Shown here: positions 1-12,251 of the stretch, one piece after another
How the letters are laid out: each line of letters begins with the position of its first letter
Numbering within the stretch: the first letter of the stretch is position 1
DNA from: Omphalotus guepiniiformis
Taxonomy: Eukaryota > Basidiomycota > Agaricomycetes > Agaricales > Omphalotaceae
DNA length: 64,000 bases
Assembly (NCBI GenBank): GCA_028554645.1
Contig: JAQOOI010000022.1
Coordinates: 1,364,001-1,428,000, forward strand
Reading direction: 5' to 3'
Made by a program: the position numbers and the translations under genes
The notes under the pieces: model-generated
Seen by the model: only the letters and a program-made list of their open reading frames with translations
What the model was told of the DNA's origin: nothing
The model's database searches: none

Positions 1-26
1 ATCGTTGTATGAGACATTACACGCAC

Positions 27-232
27 AGCTCTAGAACATGTCGGTCGTAGGAGAGTGGATACGGAGCCTTCTCGGGATCATAAGAATGAAGCTTCTGGCC
101 ATGTTTGAACACAAATTGACTCTCTTTGAGCCTAGTTTGTCTTCTTCCATCGAAGGCCGAGTTGGTAGTGATAGAGGAACGTGGAGGAGAGGAAGAAGCG
201 GTTGAGCTGGCTGAAGCTAAAGAGTGTTTCAT
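27..232 (-). CDS. First exon of a probable SAM-dependent methyltransferase (runs off left edge)
   Basis: This is a single exon read from an ATG at 232. It encodes about 68 residues and ends at a good donor (GTGCGT on the minus strand, 26-21), so the rest of the gene lies outside the window. The N-terminus is Ser/Ala-rich and looks disordered. It is followed by a basic and aromatic stretch containing KAPYPLSYDRHVLEL. From memory, similar wording precedes the SAM-binding domain in a family of Agaricomycete methyltransferases, but the glycine-rich motif that would prove this is not present here. The gene faces away from GNL1 and shares a 378 bp divergent region with it. A run of alternating TA at about 251-260 lies 20-30 bp upstream of the ATG and could serve as a TATA element. 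The family assignment is inference. Confidence 0.4.
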
Positions 233-610
233 GAATTCGGAGTTAAGCGCGTATATATATGGACTGTAAGTAACAGGAAGAGGGTAGCAATTCGAGAACT
301 TGATAGGAGGAAGACAAGACTGGATAACAGGATATTTGGGAGATCAGACCATGGCTGATGAGAGCAGACAATGAGCAAGCTGTATCATGCTGCTCTCCAG
401 ATGCGGCGTCTCCTTTGCACATATCGCCGACAACAATTGCACTGCACTCTTGACACCGCAGTTGCAGTCTAAAGTTCTCTATATGCGTAATTAATTAAAT
501 ACAATGGCACGGTGCTCGATGTTACTGATAGTTTCTGATGCAGGTGAGCCGGGACAAGCGTGGCGCTGTCTGATCGTCACCACCAGCTGCAGCTGCAGGG
601 TCCATTGAAA
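233..610. promoter_or_regulatory. Divergent intergenic region, methyltransferase-like gene / GNL1
   Basis: This is 378 bp between two start codons on opposite strands. A TA-rich stretch near 251-260 suits the minus-strand gene. No other motif was recognised. Confidence 0.4.
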
Positions 611-2788
611 ATGCCTCGAAAAAAGCCAACTTCTACTCGCCAAAAGAAAGAAGAGCGCCAAATTCAGCGCGCTGTAAAACGCGGAGATATTCCACCTCCA
701 CCGCCGAAACAGCCTCGCAAGAAATATTCACTCTCTACCTCGGACAGCTCTCTTGCCGCCCAATCATCATCAAGGAAGCTTCAGTCTTCTTTTATCAAAG
801 TATCTTCTAGTTTTCTCGAGGAAACCAAGACGCTATCATCCACTCTTGCACTTCGCCGCCCAATACCTACAGAGGCAGCCATCTTGACCCGGACATGGGC
901 AGACGACACAACACAGTCTCTCATCTGTCCTCGCAGGCCAAAATGGCGTTTCGACATGTCGAAGAAAGAGGTAGAACGTAACGAAGAGGGCTTTTTCAGA
1001 AAGTGGCTCCAAGACACCGATGATCTGATCGCGAAATGGCAAAAAGACTCTGATGAAAGTGAGCATAAAGTTGATGAAGCCTTGGAAGATCAGAGGACTA
1101 CTGCGCGTGATGCGATGCCTCAATCCCCGACATATTTCGAGCGTAATTTGGATGTTTGGAGACAACTGTAAGTCTTTTTCTTTGCACAAGCCACATTCTG
1201 ATTCGAGAATTCACAAAATTCACAGATGGCGTGTAACAGAGATTTCTCAAATCGTACTCGTTCTCCTCGATTCTCGCTGTCCTCTTTTGCACTTCCCTTT
1301 ATCTCTCGCCAACTACCTTTCCAATTGTAGAGTCATTCTCGTGCTTACGAAGACCGACATCGCTGGCGCTGCAAGAACTGCAGCTTGGAACGCCTATTTC
1401 TGTGCTCACTACCCTGACTTACCCATCGTGCAAGTAGAATCATACGCTGTGAAAGAAGCAGGATCATATCATCAAGGTCGGGCCCATTACGAACCTCACA
1501 TCCCCCGTTCTTTCAAGGAGGAATTAGTGATGTCGATCAAGAAAGTACACGAGGAGATGAAGGATCCACCTGACAAAGTGAAAGCTAACCACAAGTGGCT
1601 GCAGACCTGGAAGTCGCCCGTAAAAAAAGACATCAACTGGGACGCAGTTCTTACCGCTGGAGGTCGGGCAGGCGATGTCGTTGGAGGTCCCGCGGTTTCT
1701 CAGCCGCAGACCCAACAAGATGAATCGAAAGACATCGAGCAAACGGAACCGGAGTTTTTGACGATCGGACTAATAGGTTTGGCCTATCATTTTTGTATAT
1801 TCCAAAGCTAACCTGCTATCTGCCGCTCAAGGTCAGCCAAATGTAGGTAAATCCTCGCTGTTGAATGCTCTGTTTGGTAAGCACAAGGTTCGAGCTTCGA
1901 AAACGCCAGGAAAGGTTCGTCGCTACAATGTACGTTACTAGCATTACTATCTTACCAATCACTAGACGAAACATTTCCAAACCCTGTTTTGGACATCCGA
2001 TGTCCGTCTGGTCGACTGTCCCGGCCTAGTGATGCCCAACTATATGCCAATGGAAATGCAAGTTCGTGCAACTTCTGATAATGTTTGAAATATTCCGGTC
2101 ATTTGGACACCTATTTTCTAGGTTCTCTCGGGGGTGTTACCAATCTCTCGCATCGCTGCCATTCCTGCATGTATACACTATGCTTCTCAGCTCCTCCCGT
2201 TAGAAGAAATACTCGGTCTGAGTCATCCCAGTGCTTCCGAGCCACTAGCCGTAGACAAACGTACCTGGCGAGATGGAATGAAAAAAGAAGGAAGAAAAGA
2301 GAACAACTGGACTGCAATGGACGTGCTTGTAGGGTACGCAAACCAAAGAGGATGGGTCACAGCGAAAGCTGGAAGACCGGATTACTCGAGAGCTGGGAAC
2401 GCCTGTAGGTGTTATCATCTGACTGTGGCTCGCCAACTCATCAGATATACCTGAAGTGCTACGTGCGCTGGCCGAAGGGCATATTCCTTGGGCATTTTGG
2501 CCGCCGGGAACATCCTTGGACATCATAGAGCGCGAGAATGAAGCCGGTCATGGAATATGGATCAAGCAAGGCGGCAATGAGGCCTTCGGCGTCGAAGATT
2601 CTGACAGCTCAGACGGGGAAGGAGCTAAGCTAGAGGCGGGAGACGAAGACGATGGAGGGAATTTCTCCGATAGTTCAACAGAATTGGGAGAAGATGAAGT
2701 CGAAGTCGAAGAGAAATCCCATCTACAAAGCACTTTAGGACGCTTTGCCATGCTAGACATCATAGATGGTGAGGACGAAGACGAGTAG
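611..2788 (+). CDS. GNL1: GNL1-type circularly permuted GTPase (MMR1/HSR1 family)
   Basis: Six exons (611-1167, 1226-1776, 1832-1914, 1966-2061, 2122-2405, 2446-2788) give 637 residues. The start MPRKKP at 611 matches the conserved N-terminus of GNL1; an in-frame ATG at 560 is less likely. The family hallmark of permuted G motifs is visible: the G4-like TKTD comes before the P-loop GQPNVGKSS, which is followed by DCPG. The stretch just before intron 1 (YFERNLDVWRQL) and the one after it (WRVTEISQIVLVLLD) are nearly diagnostic of GNL1. The C-terminus is a long Asp/Glu-rich tail, as in other nucleolar and ribosome-linked members. GNL1 proteins are nucleolar or nuclear GTPases related to ribosome-assembly GTPases; the exact role in this organism is not shown by the sequence. 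All five introns are GT-AG. Confidence 0.93.
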
Positions 2789-3640
2789 TATCTGAGCAAT
2801 ATTTTTGTATATTTTGTAAGAGATACGGAGCATTCGATTGCCCAGTATTGTAATAATCTCGGAGACTCTGCTTTGACCCGCGCTTCGTTGATTACGTAAT
2901 CGAGCGTCCAGCCCTGTCTGTTCCTTCATTCCCCATGTACACGACTTGCAAAGCCCATCGAATTGTTCGATTACCATTGGGAACTGCCCTAAGTCTGGCT
3001 CTCTAACAATTGAACTTAGAAAAAAATCAGGAATAGATTGAGCTTGAAGGTCACCTGTTTGTCATCTGCCGTCAACAGTGCGTGGCTTTCGAGTTGGCGG
3101 TGCTTTTATTCCTTTGCTGAAACCATGTTCATGCACAGATATTGACTCCGTGGTTGCTTTCAAGTTACCTTGCCGAGATTCATCCGCAAGCTCTCGCACT
3201 TGTCAAATGGCGGCGTGACGGACCATCCTACGCAAATTCAGAGGCTTGCGATTGATGGTCATACTGTTCTTCAATATTCCAACAGCAAATTTGAACTTGG
3301 CCGGGCCGATTCGACCTCTAGTCATGAAGCATGAAGTGTTGCGTTTAAAGTATGTGATCTGATCATATGATTGTAGTGGGACTGAAAAATCAGGTAACGT
3401 GCATTTCAATCCTGCTCTCATGATGGAGACTAATTGGGGACCTGTCTTCTATCAAGAGAACTTCCTTTTGCAACAGACTGACGCCAGAATGAACCAAAGT
3501 CATGAATAGGCATGCCCGTGACAAATGGTGAATATCCGCTTGGTTTTTTCCGAAGTAATATCTGAGGTACGCGCAAGCTCATATAAAATGCCATTGTGTG
3601 CGACGAGGCCACGGACAAGCAGGCTTTCTTCGACCCCGCT
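2789..3640. other. Intergenic region before the acetylesterase gene
   Basis: This is 852 bp with no ORF that looks coding. A TATA element lies near its right end. Nothing else was recognised. Confidence 0.4.
3582..3588 (+). promoter_or_regulatory. TATA box of the acetylesterase gene
   Basis: TATAAAA lies 53 bp upstream of the ATG at 3641, a distance usual for a strongly regulated fungal promoter. Confidence 0.5.
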
Positions 3641-4689
3641 ATGTTAACACTCGCCGTATTTTCGTTTCTTGCTGTCGTTCCAGGTATACTGGGTCAGACT
3701 GTCTATCTTGCGGGTGACTCGACTATGGCCGCGGGTGGTGGAGGCTCGGGCACTGATGGTGATGAATATTCCCTTCTTTCTCAATCTTTGCCTAATGTGG
3801 TTTCTCAGGATGGGGTCAATACCTCGGACAATATCTGAATCTGAAGGTAGTGAACAACGCAATAGCAGGACGGAGCGCTCGAAGCTATACTGACGAAGGT
3901 CGATTCAACACTCTCATCAATACAGTGCAGTCTGGCGACTTCGTAGGCAAGAAAAGTTGTGAATCTTGTGTAGCATGATCTTACACCCTTCCTTGACAGT
4001 CATTGAATTCGGTCACAATGATGGGAGCTCTGGAGCAGTCGACAATGGCAGGGAAGACGCAGTGGGTATGTACAGACATGTTCCTACGCCTACGGCCAAT
4101 CATCTAATCCACGGAGAAACCAATTGTCTCGACAGGGGACGGGTATGATACCACAGCAACTGTTACAGAGTCCGAGTTAGTCTCCAGCGTCTGTTCTTTG
4201 ACTTTTTACTTGCTTAGATATTGTCTTTAGTGGCAGCACCGTCGTCATCCACAGTTTCCCGTATTACATTCAGAATGCAGTGACTGCACTTCAAGCCAAA
4301 GGCGCCATTCCCATTGTTTCGTCCCAGACTCCGGATAACATCTGGTCTGGCAATGTCATCAGCGCTGGACCTCGTTTCGTTGGCTACGCAGAAGAATCTG
4401 CCTCGAGGACTGGTGTAGTCTATATCGACCATTACGATTACGTCGCTCAAGCCTATGATGCCCTTGGAGAGACTACGGTGGACACTTACTATCCCATTGA
4501 CCATACACATACGTCGCCCACGGGTGCCAATGTTGTTGCAGAAGCCTTTGTGCGGGGTTTACTGTGTTCTACAAGCACGTTGGAGCGCCATGTCAATTCA
4601 GCTGGCCAAGCAGCACCCAGTAAGTTATTCAAATCCTTGGGTTTGGGCTATGACGAATTCATAATGTGTACTTAGATGGATGCTTGTGA
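3641..4689 (+). CDS. Secreted rhamnogalacturonan acetylesterase (CE12, SGNH hydrolase)
   Basis: Six exons (3641-3758, 3809-3946, 4000-4065, 4136-4175, 4231-4619, 4676-4689) encode 254 residues. The first 18 or so form a signal peptide (hydrophobic core LAVFSFLAVVPGILG). SGNH blocks follow in order: GDSTMA with the nucleophilic Ser, IEFGHNDG (block III), and DHTHTSPTGA with the catalytic Asp and His. The length and motifs match fungal rhamnogalacturonan acetylesterases, which remove acetyl groups from the pectin backbone outside the cell. Intron 2 (3947-3999) has a GC donor. No GT donor keeps the block III reading, which runs through DFVVIEFGHNDG. The gene has a TATA box and stands among housekeeping genes, with no pectinase next to it. 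Confidence 0.9.
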
Positions 4690-4773
4690 CTCGTGAGGGG
4701 GTTAGGGTCTGCGGTTGATAGATATTTGTTATGTAAAATAGCTGACACATATACTTGAACTTGACCATCTCAA

Positions 4774-5802
4774 ATGCTAGACTCCTGGCTTCCACACAAG
4801 TCTCGTCACGAACCAAAGCCTGTTCCACTTTTTCCAAGCGAGCCGGTGACAAAACTCGAAGATGAAATCCCACCAAACTCTCTTCGTTCGTTAAGTGACA
4901 AATTCACTACACCTCACGATTCAGCGCTGGCTGCTCTGTATGGAAAGTCCCCAGATACAGTCGACTCGCTGAACTTACAAAGTGACACACCAGAACTCGA
5001 CGCCTATGACCGTGACGCAATGTATGCTCCACGCGTCGAACTCGTCAATGACCCGTTTGACGGTTCCGTGGTGGGGAATCTCGTGCGTCCAGATCCTCAT
5101 ACTCATCATGAAGCATATGTACCCTTAAGTGATGCCGCGAACAAAAATGAGGAGCTCTGGTCACATCTATCCAGTGTCCTGGATCTGCAAAACCAAATTG
5201 CGGCATTCCATCTGGATATGGAGGGGATAGGGAGCAGAGCGGACGGGAAAGGGAAAGCTAAAGGGAAGACGAATTCAAGAACACCAGTTGCTAGCTCCCG
5301 TCCACCACCAACCCGTCTCGCTTCAACCAGTTTGGGTGATCCTGAATATGTTGGGGAAGACGAGGGTGTCGGCGTTGGTGCAGAAGATGATGAAGAGGAT
5401 AGGAAAGACAGGGAACTAGAGGAAGAATTCGCCCGGTTGGCCGATCAATTCGAGGGGAGAAAGGAAGGTATCAACGAAATTATGTCAAAGGTGGGCCCTC
5501 CTTGTTCGCTAGTTTTCAATAGACTCACTTGTTACTAGCTTGATGAACTGTCGAAGGCCTTGACGCAGTTTCATGCCCTTCAGGCTCCAGAGATCCTATT
5601 TCCAACTTCCAAGCACAATTCTATATCAATCTCTGCTTCCCCTCTTAGTCCAGTTGATGGTCAGGGAGCCTTTCCTCTGACCGCATCACCCTCAGCAACT
5701 TTGTCAAGGAATGACTCTGTGGGCGTCACCTCTCCGGCAGGCATACTCAGCCCACCTCGGATGGTCAAAAGCCCAATACCGGCGGAGAGTTATGAGTTAT
5801 AG
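4774..5802 (+). CDS. Unrecognised acidic coiled-coil protein
   Basis: Two exons (4774-5490, 5539-5802) joined in phase 0 give 326 residues. The intron is GT-AG and 48 nt. I do not recognise the family. Visible features are: an N-terminal part with ordered-looking segments (residues 1-130, including VELVNDPFDGSVVGNLV); a short helical stretch around 125-150 (ELWSHLSSVLDLQNQIAAFHLDME); a basic GKGKAKGK patch; and an acidic block of Asp/Glu. A heptad-like helix then crosses the exon junction (LEEEFARLADQFEGRKEGINEIM, then LDELSKALTQF). The tail is Ser/Pro-rich. No signal peptide or membrane segment is seen. The start lies 85 bp after the stop of the acetylesterase gene, on the same strand. Length and coding character argue for a real gene. 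Confidence 0.7.
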
Positions 5803-7577
5803 ACTCCATACCCCCTGTTCTGCTGGATCACGAGTGCTGCACTGAGTGGGGCTGACTTTGCAACTCTTGTTTTGCTTCTGGCTTGACCTATCCACGTAAA
5901 TTGGAAAGGATACGCTTTGCGTTCCTTTCATATGATCACCCAGCATAATCTACTATTCCTTTGATCAGATTCTGCAGGTAGCTCCACCCATGATGCGATC
6001 CCTGGGGAGTTCTAGTATTCACTACGACAAGGTTGTACGCTCCCGTCCCACCTCACGCTGTAAACACGAGGCGTATTGTCATGTCTGGCGATCTCCAATT
6101 CTCTGCACTCATTTGCTTGCTAAGGATAGTTGCGGCGCGAGCGTCTGCCTTCCTATCTTTTGCTCCAAGGCACAAGGATGCAAGTATGAGCTCCGCGGCT
6201 GGCATCGAGTATATATGCACACTAATAGCAGCGTACGGAGCTATCTAGGCAAAGATGTCCCGATTTTTTGTATATCTCCCGACACGACGACTTCATGAGT
6301 CTGGTTTCTCGTTGTCCATATTGGTGCACAACACTAGTACCTAATTTTACCATGAACAAATTAAACAATATCCTTCGTTCTTGTAACCATGTACCAGCCA
6401 GTCACGGTACAAACGGTGAGCCGGGGAGTCGTATGTGCTCATCGAGCTCCTACTTCCAATTGCATTTCTTCGAAATCTGAGTTGGGAAAAGCATGTATCA
6501 CTTCTATGCATATCCAAGGTCTTTGATGTTCTGTGTATGAAGTGACCCCACATACTGGAACAGAATAATCTCTCACTAGGCCTCACTTACATCTGCGAGG
6601 CTGGAGCGTACGCTCATGCGCCTCGACTTATACGTATTGTGATAGCAAATTCGTATTCAATCGTACACTCGTGACGAACACCCTGAATAGTAGAGATATC
6701 AATATCAACTGGAGCGAGAACCGTGCAACCTGAGGGCTTGTAGCAGTGAAAAAAACTGCGGAGCGATTGTCATTCAGAGTCGCAGTCATTCAGAGTCTGT
6801 CAAATTCACTTGTAGTGTGATCGACAAAGACATCCCAATCTCTTGTTGTAAGTCCTAGACCGGATTTGACATTCCTGTAGAATGCATGTATAGAGTTCAA
6901 GTCGTCCTGCAAGGAAGTCTTACTACCAGCGAAATGATAAGGCGCCCCGTAACAGTGACCACGGAAAGATTTGATGGGGAAGACACGACTACTCGATCTT
7001 TGAATAGCCCGCACATGTGGAAAATATGGGGCTCATTTACAACGGTGTTACTGGAATACCCCGACAGTAGCTTGCCTCTCGATGTCATATTTGGTGAACA
7101 TTCGTGGGTATGGAATAAAAGTTAAGGGAAAACGCATATCCCATGTGTTGTGGATATGCACCCTAGGAAGACCAAGATGGAGTACCACGGGAGTGAAGGT
7201 GACTCGAAAATGACAACCTTTGACTCTGCCAGCCTTAAACGTTAAACATTGAACTCTGGATCCAAGAGTCAGGGAGCAGAGATATTTGACAGTAATCGTA
7301 TGATAGCTTTTATTCTGCGATGATACAACGAAATCAAAATCAGGGTGATTGATAGTAAGAAAAATCTGAGATTCACCGTAAGAGAGATGAAGATATAAAG
7401 ATTCATACCGAGTTTCATTGGCCACAAAGAGAACTCTTAGTAGGCCTCGTGGTATGACATCATTTATACTCTAGTAAGCGGTTTTACTAAGTATAGCAGC
7501 CATATAAATGTTTTCTTCTGGACTCAACATCGACTGCGTCCTATCTGAGTGCCTCAGATACGTTTTCATCTTCAGTC
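5803..7577. other. Largest gap in the window; no confident gene
   Basis: This is 1775 bp. It holds short ORFs in several frames but nothing with recognisable domains. A possible relic or unrecognised minus-strand gene lies at 6788-7425 and a short tandem repeat at 6769-6797. A TATAAAT lies about 70 bp upstream of VTA1 (7503-7509). Confidence 0.4.
6769..6797. repeat. Two tandem copies of a 13-mer
   Basis: GTCATTCAGAGTC occurs at 6769-6781 and again at 6785-6797, giving a 16 bp period. It lies just left of the possible minus-strand gene. Confidence 0.75.
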
Positions 7578-9027
7578 ATGGCAAACCTCGGTCTTCCTCC
7601 AGTTCCTTCTTCTCTTAGGCCTATATCACCGTTTCTCCAGAGAGCAGATGAACTCAGGCATAAAGAACCTGTTGTCGCCTATTGGTGTGCGTACTATGCT
7701 GCACAGGTCGGTATATCTCTCAAAGCAAAGGATCATGCATCTCGGAATATGTTGCTCGAGCTACTCGAGGCCCTGGAGAAAATGAAGAAGGACATTGGAC
7801 CCAATGATGCGATCGACATGGAGGCCGCGAGTGCTGCGTATGTCGAAAACTTTGCACTCAAGGTTTTCGGAATGGCAGACGACGAAGACCGAAGAGGAGA
7901 CAGCACACGGTATGTGATTTATGCTCAATGGTATGAGCCTGGTCTTACTGTATGCTCACTTCAGATCGACTGCAAAGAAATTTCTAGCTGCAGCTAATTT
8001 TCTCGAAGTCCTCAAAACATTCCCTAAGGCCGAGGTTTCGGAATCTGTACGTTTATGTTCATGAGCTGGCGTTGCTTTCAATCACTGATGAACGGTCTTA
8101 TAGACTGAAGAGAAGATCCGATATGCCAAGTGGAAGGCTGCTGACATAGCCCGAGCGTTCCGCGAAGGGCGCAAACCCACACCGGGCCCAGCAGGTGGCG
8201 AGAAGGTCGACAATGAATATGATCTGTCGGTCATACCACCGCCTTCGAACCCTGTTGACACTCTGCAATTCGCAAACACGAGTCCGACGGCTTCAAGTGA
8301 AAGCACGTCCAAGGCCCCCTTATCTTCTCCGTCCTCGACTTCTCCTTCACAGATTTCCCCTCCCTCAATCAAGCGGTCCTCGCCACCCCCAGTTTTGGAT
8401 CATCTGCCACCACCGTTACCTCTCACACCCCCGCACTCTCGTTTTTCTCTCAACTCAGGACTCTTGGATTCCGCCTCACCGGGGAACTGGAGCACGGCTG
8501 CTACACCTGGTGCCACTGTATGTGGCACGCCCTTTGAGAACGCAAACCAATCATTAGGCAGTACTGCATGGCCAGATTCTCCAACTCCTAATCGAAAACA
8601 GCGCAGTGGGAGTGATAGCAGCACTGCTTCGTCTGGTTCTCGTGGATCGAAACCATCAAGGATTCAGACGGAGAGCGTATCACCCAAGAAGGTGCACTTC
8701 TTATCGGGGCCGTCTACTGAGCTGCCTTCTGCTACGCCTGTATGTGACTTATCATCTGAGCTGGCTCCCCTACCACAGGCTTCGGTGCCTCCCCCCACGA
8801 ACACTAGTTCATTCGGTCCTACTCCACCATCAATTACTGCGCCCCAGCCACGGGCCGTTTTCGCCACTGCACCTCCTGTCATTCCTGCATCCGACATTGA
8901 GCTTACCCCCCGAGTCGTAGCAAAGGCACAGAAACACTGTAGGTTTGCCATCAGCGCCCTGGATTACGAAGACGCAGAGCAGGCTAAGAAGGAGCTACGA
9001 GCGGCACTGGCTATACTCGGTGGTTGA
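7578..9027 (+). CDS. VTA1: VTA1, ESCRT-III/Vps4 regulator
   Basis: Three exons (7578-7909, 7965-8046, 8104-9027) encode 445 residues. The N-terminal 155 residues form the helical Vta1/LIP5 domain with tandem MIT-like repeats (PISPFLQRADELRHKEPVVAYWCAYYA, in two parts here, then RYAKWKAADIARAFREG). A long Ser/Pro-rich linker follows. The last 40 residues (TPRVVAKAQKHCRFAISALDY and onward) form the Vta1 C-terminal domain that dimerises and binds Vps4. The protein activates the Vps4 ATPase that disassembles ESCRT-III during multivesicular-body sorting at endosomes. Both introns are GT-AG. The layout and both end domains match the family, so this call is firm. Confidence 0.92.
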
Positions 9028-9347
9028 AAAATTTCACTGAAATTATTCATATTCTATGTCAGGGTTTTAGTTTTCTCTTTCGTTGTTGCTTGCTGTATCC
9101 CTAGTGTGCGGATTGTTCAGTGCGGGTGAAGGGCAGGCTTTTCCTCACCCCACTGCCCGTTATGTTGCATCTTCGATTCTTTCTGTATCGTACATTAACA
9201 TTTTATCATACCATGCATAGCATTTTATTTTATTCGGCAGGTCTCTCATCAACGCATCAACAGTCAGACTTGTTTTATTGACACAAATTGAAGGCAACAA
9301 AAAGGATCAAAGGATAAGAGAGATCAAACATCGATTCTACAGGCCTT
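9028..9347. other. Convergent 3' region, VTA1 / arrestin-like gene
   Basis: This is 320 bp between two stop codons that face each other. It is AT-rich and looks like 3' untranslated sequence for both genes. Confidence 0.4.
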
Positions 9348-12251
9348 CTACCCTTCTAAACTCTGGGTTTTCGCTTTCTCCTCTAATCGTCGGATCCGGT
9401 CTTTGACTGAGTTGGTTGATCCCACACTTGACGATTGAATAGGTGGTCGGGCGGCTTGGGTGCCATTCACGCTGTCCTTGTTGGCAGAAATTGATGTACG
9501 TGGGGCTGATAACGTTTGTGCTCTTGGGCGAAAACCCACCTCTCGTCGGATTGCAGTAGAGTGGGAACCAAGGCAATGCTCCGGCAGTATGTAATGGAAT
9601 TGCGCCGTAGAGACAGGGTACTTTTGAGTACCCGTATCTTCTGATCCACTTTGTTTGAAGTTTCCTTCCTGCAAACGATTCCCCGAAGAAGACGCTCCAG
9701 TAACCGATATCTCACCAGTCTTTCTTGTTAGTTCAAGGAGTCGGGATATAGGTTTGGCTTCGTCGTAATCCTGTCCAATATCGGCCCTGTCATTAGGTTT
9801 TTCTATCTCATCAAGAGTTTCGTTTCGAGAACGGAAGTATGAGCCAGCCGTGGAACTCCTGTTGCGCATCATGTTCTGACCTCCCTGAGATGAACGTCGA
9901 CCTTGTATTTCCGAATCAGTAGAATTAAGGTAAGTGTCCCGTGAGATACGCGACGGGGCAGTGCTATTTGTTCCGTCCAGTTGAATGGTTTCTCGGACGA
10001 TGTGCTCTTCATCCTCGGAACTTTTCGGTGAAGCCTGCGCGCGCCGATTTTCCTTCGCAGCTCGCATCTTCTGTTTGACGCGGTCAGCAAATGACGAAGG
10101 TCCCCGCGTACTAGTTGGTTCATGGCATATCTCGTTGAGACTAGAACCGCTTGAGCTGCTAGAATGTGGTGATGCAAGATGAGATCCACTGCGAGGTGTT
10201 GCAGACTCCAAGTTTGACTGATCGACATCGACTTCACTTAGTCCAGTGTCAGACAAGCCTTCCTGCGCCGACGCATAATAGAGATCGGCAAATCGCCCCC
10301 CATGTTCCCCATACTTCGAGTCAATCCTGACAGAAGTGATGGCTTGTTGAACAAATTCATCGTTGTCGTCACGGACTTGAACGGTTCCAAGTTGACTCAA
10401 TTGTTTATTGGCACTGAGGGTATCCAGATTTTCAGACACGGATGAAGATCGGGAGGAAAGGCTTTGACCGTCATTAATATCGGTACAGACTGCGCTCTCA
10501 TCTTCAGCAATTTCACTTTCTTCCAACGATCCGAGAGTCCGTCCATTCAGGGTCTGGGATTTATGCAACATATTGTTATTATCGTCGTCAACTGCCGGTA
10601 GCGACTTTTGATCCAAGAACTTGAGCATGTCTTCATCAGGAGGGGGAAATGCAGGCGGTGGATCAACAGAAAGGAAGTTGATTATTCGGATCGGTAGCAG
10701 GACATAAACATCGGAATTGAGGGGACCGGCGTTGATAGTGACGCGAACATTGTATTCGATTTCTAATAGTCGTGAGCGAGGGATTGACAAAGCGTCTGGC
10801 GGCAGACGCAAGAAATGCATAAACTCTGCAGTTTCACCGGCGTGTATTCCAGTCCACCAGCCCTTGGCGCTGGCATGTCCTCTTGAGCCATGCCGTTGCC
10901 CCATGTCCAATGTGCTTTCGGCCACTTGTTTCTGTATCGTGGAAGTTTGACATGCATCAGCGTCACGTTCGTCATCCACGCCATCGACGTCGAGGTGATT
11001 TTTAGGCTTGAAGACCACTGTCGAACGTAGCAAGGTCAGGGTGAGGCTTTTCACGGTCTTCTTACTTTGATTGATGACTCGAATTTTGATGCAGCAATAT
11101 TGGCCAGCAATCCAATGAAGACGATGTAGGCTAGCTGTCAATCCAACCTTCCCACTGCCCCCCATGAACAAACTCTTTGCTGAAGCATTGCGGATTGGTT
11201 GGGGGGCAGGAGACAAGATAGCAGAAGGGTTCAAACGAGGCCACACTTCGCAGTCACGGTAGAAATGAGCAATTGATCTTCTATCAGTTTCGCGTTCCTT
11301 AACCTTGACTGAACTGCATGGTTCTAGAAATAAGCGTCATTGCAGACAGCGGAAAGCCGAGACGCACATCATGATTATGTATCTCACAGAGATACCTGCG
11401 TGGGCAGCAATAGTTCCTTTCGGCTTTCCTTCGCCTTCATCTAGCGAAAGAAGCATAGTGAATGGTAGGGAATGCACGCCTTCTTTAGCATAGTAGAACC
11501 CTTCGTTGTCTGGTGCAGAATCAAAGAGACGATCGCAGGAAGGAGCGGTGGCGGACAGCATTGCAGATTGCTGGTAGAAAGTATAACGCTGTTCTTGATT
11601 TTGAATGCATTCGAAGCCAACAACCCTGAGTTTCCCGTCACTTATCAGGACAGTGGATTCTTTCCTTGAACGCTCGCGGATACGAATCTTGACAACACCG
11701 TTCAGGTATCCTCCTTGCACAAATATATGACACTCAGGTATGACGTCGACCTCCACACGAGCGCGGGGCTTTGCTTGCTCCAAATCGGTTCTGTCGGTGG
11801 AAGCGAACGCACCAAGCGGGACGATGGAAGCTCCTGGCTTGAGGCGAGAGTTCGCGTTACCCAAGACAGTCTTGAGTTCTGCAGCATTTCTGCTTGGTGT
11901 GCTGTTGGCGCTTAGAAGAGTACCATGGCGGAACAGTGTTGTCTGGTGGTCATCAACAGGCGCGAAATTCTGTGGATATACTGCATTGGCAGACTCGACA
12001 AAAGGTGTCATGATATCGGGTACAATTCGCCTTCCTTCCCTGAAGCCAGAAGCGCCATTGCTGACATCCATTTCTACCATTGAGTCCCCAGCTTCAGCTT
12101 GAAGCAATCCCCGCATTGATGATGCCGATCTCAGTGAGCCAGGATGATTTTGTAACAATTCCTCCTGACTTGCGTTGATATTTGAACAAGTTCTCGCAAT
12201 GACAGTAGAAGTACCGAGATCTAGTCCCAGGCCAGTGCTGATAGCTGACAT
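9348..12251 (-). CDS. Alpha-arrestin-like protein with long disordered tail
   Basis: Two exons (minus: 12251-11368 and 11313-9348) joined by a GT-AG intron give 949 residues. After about 150 disordered residues, an arrestin N-type beta-sandwich begins (RVEVDVIPECHIFVQGGYL, then GVVKIRI). The C-type half crosses the intron and continues with KVGLTASLHRLHWIAGQYC, then CIKIRVINQSKKTVKSL. A final arrestin strand pair ends near LPIRIINFLSVDPPPAFPPP, which is where the fold usually stops. The last 400 or so residues are Ser/Glu-rich and disordered. Alpha-arrestins typically link ubiquitin ligases to membrane cargo, but I see no clear PPxY motif, so the ligase link is inference. The gene is divergent from POP3 across 178 bp. 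Confidence 0.78.

Noticed and set aside
5990..6298. 102-codon plus-strand ORF
   Set aside because: It overlaps another ORF in a second frame, is rich in Cys and rare residues and has no domain or plausible introns.
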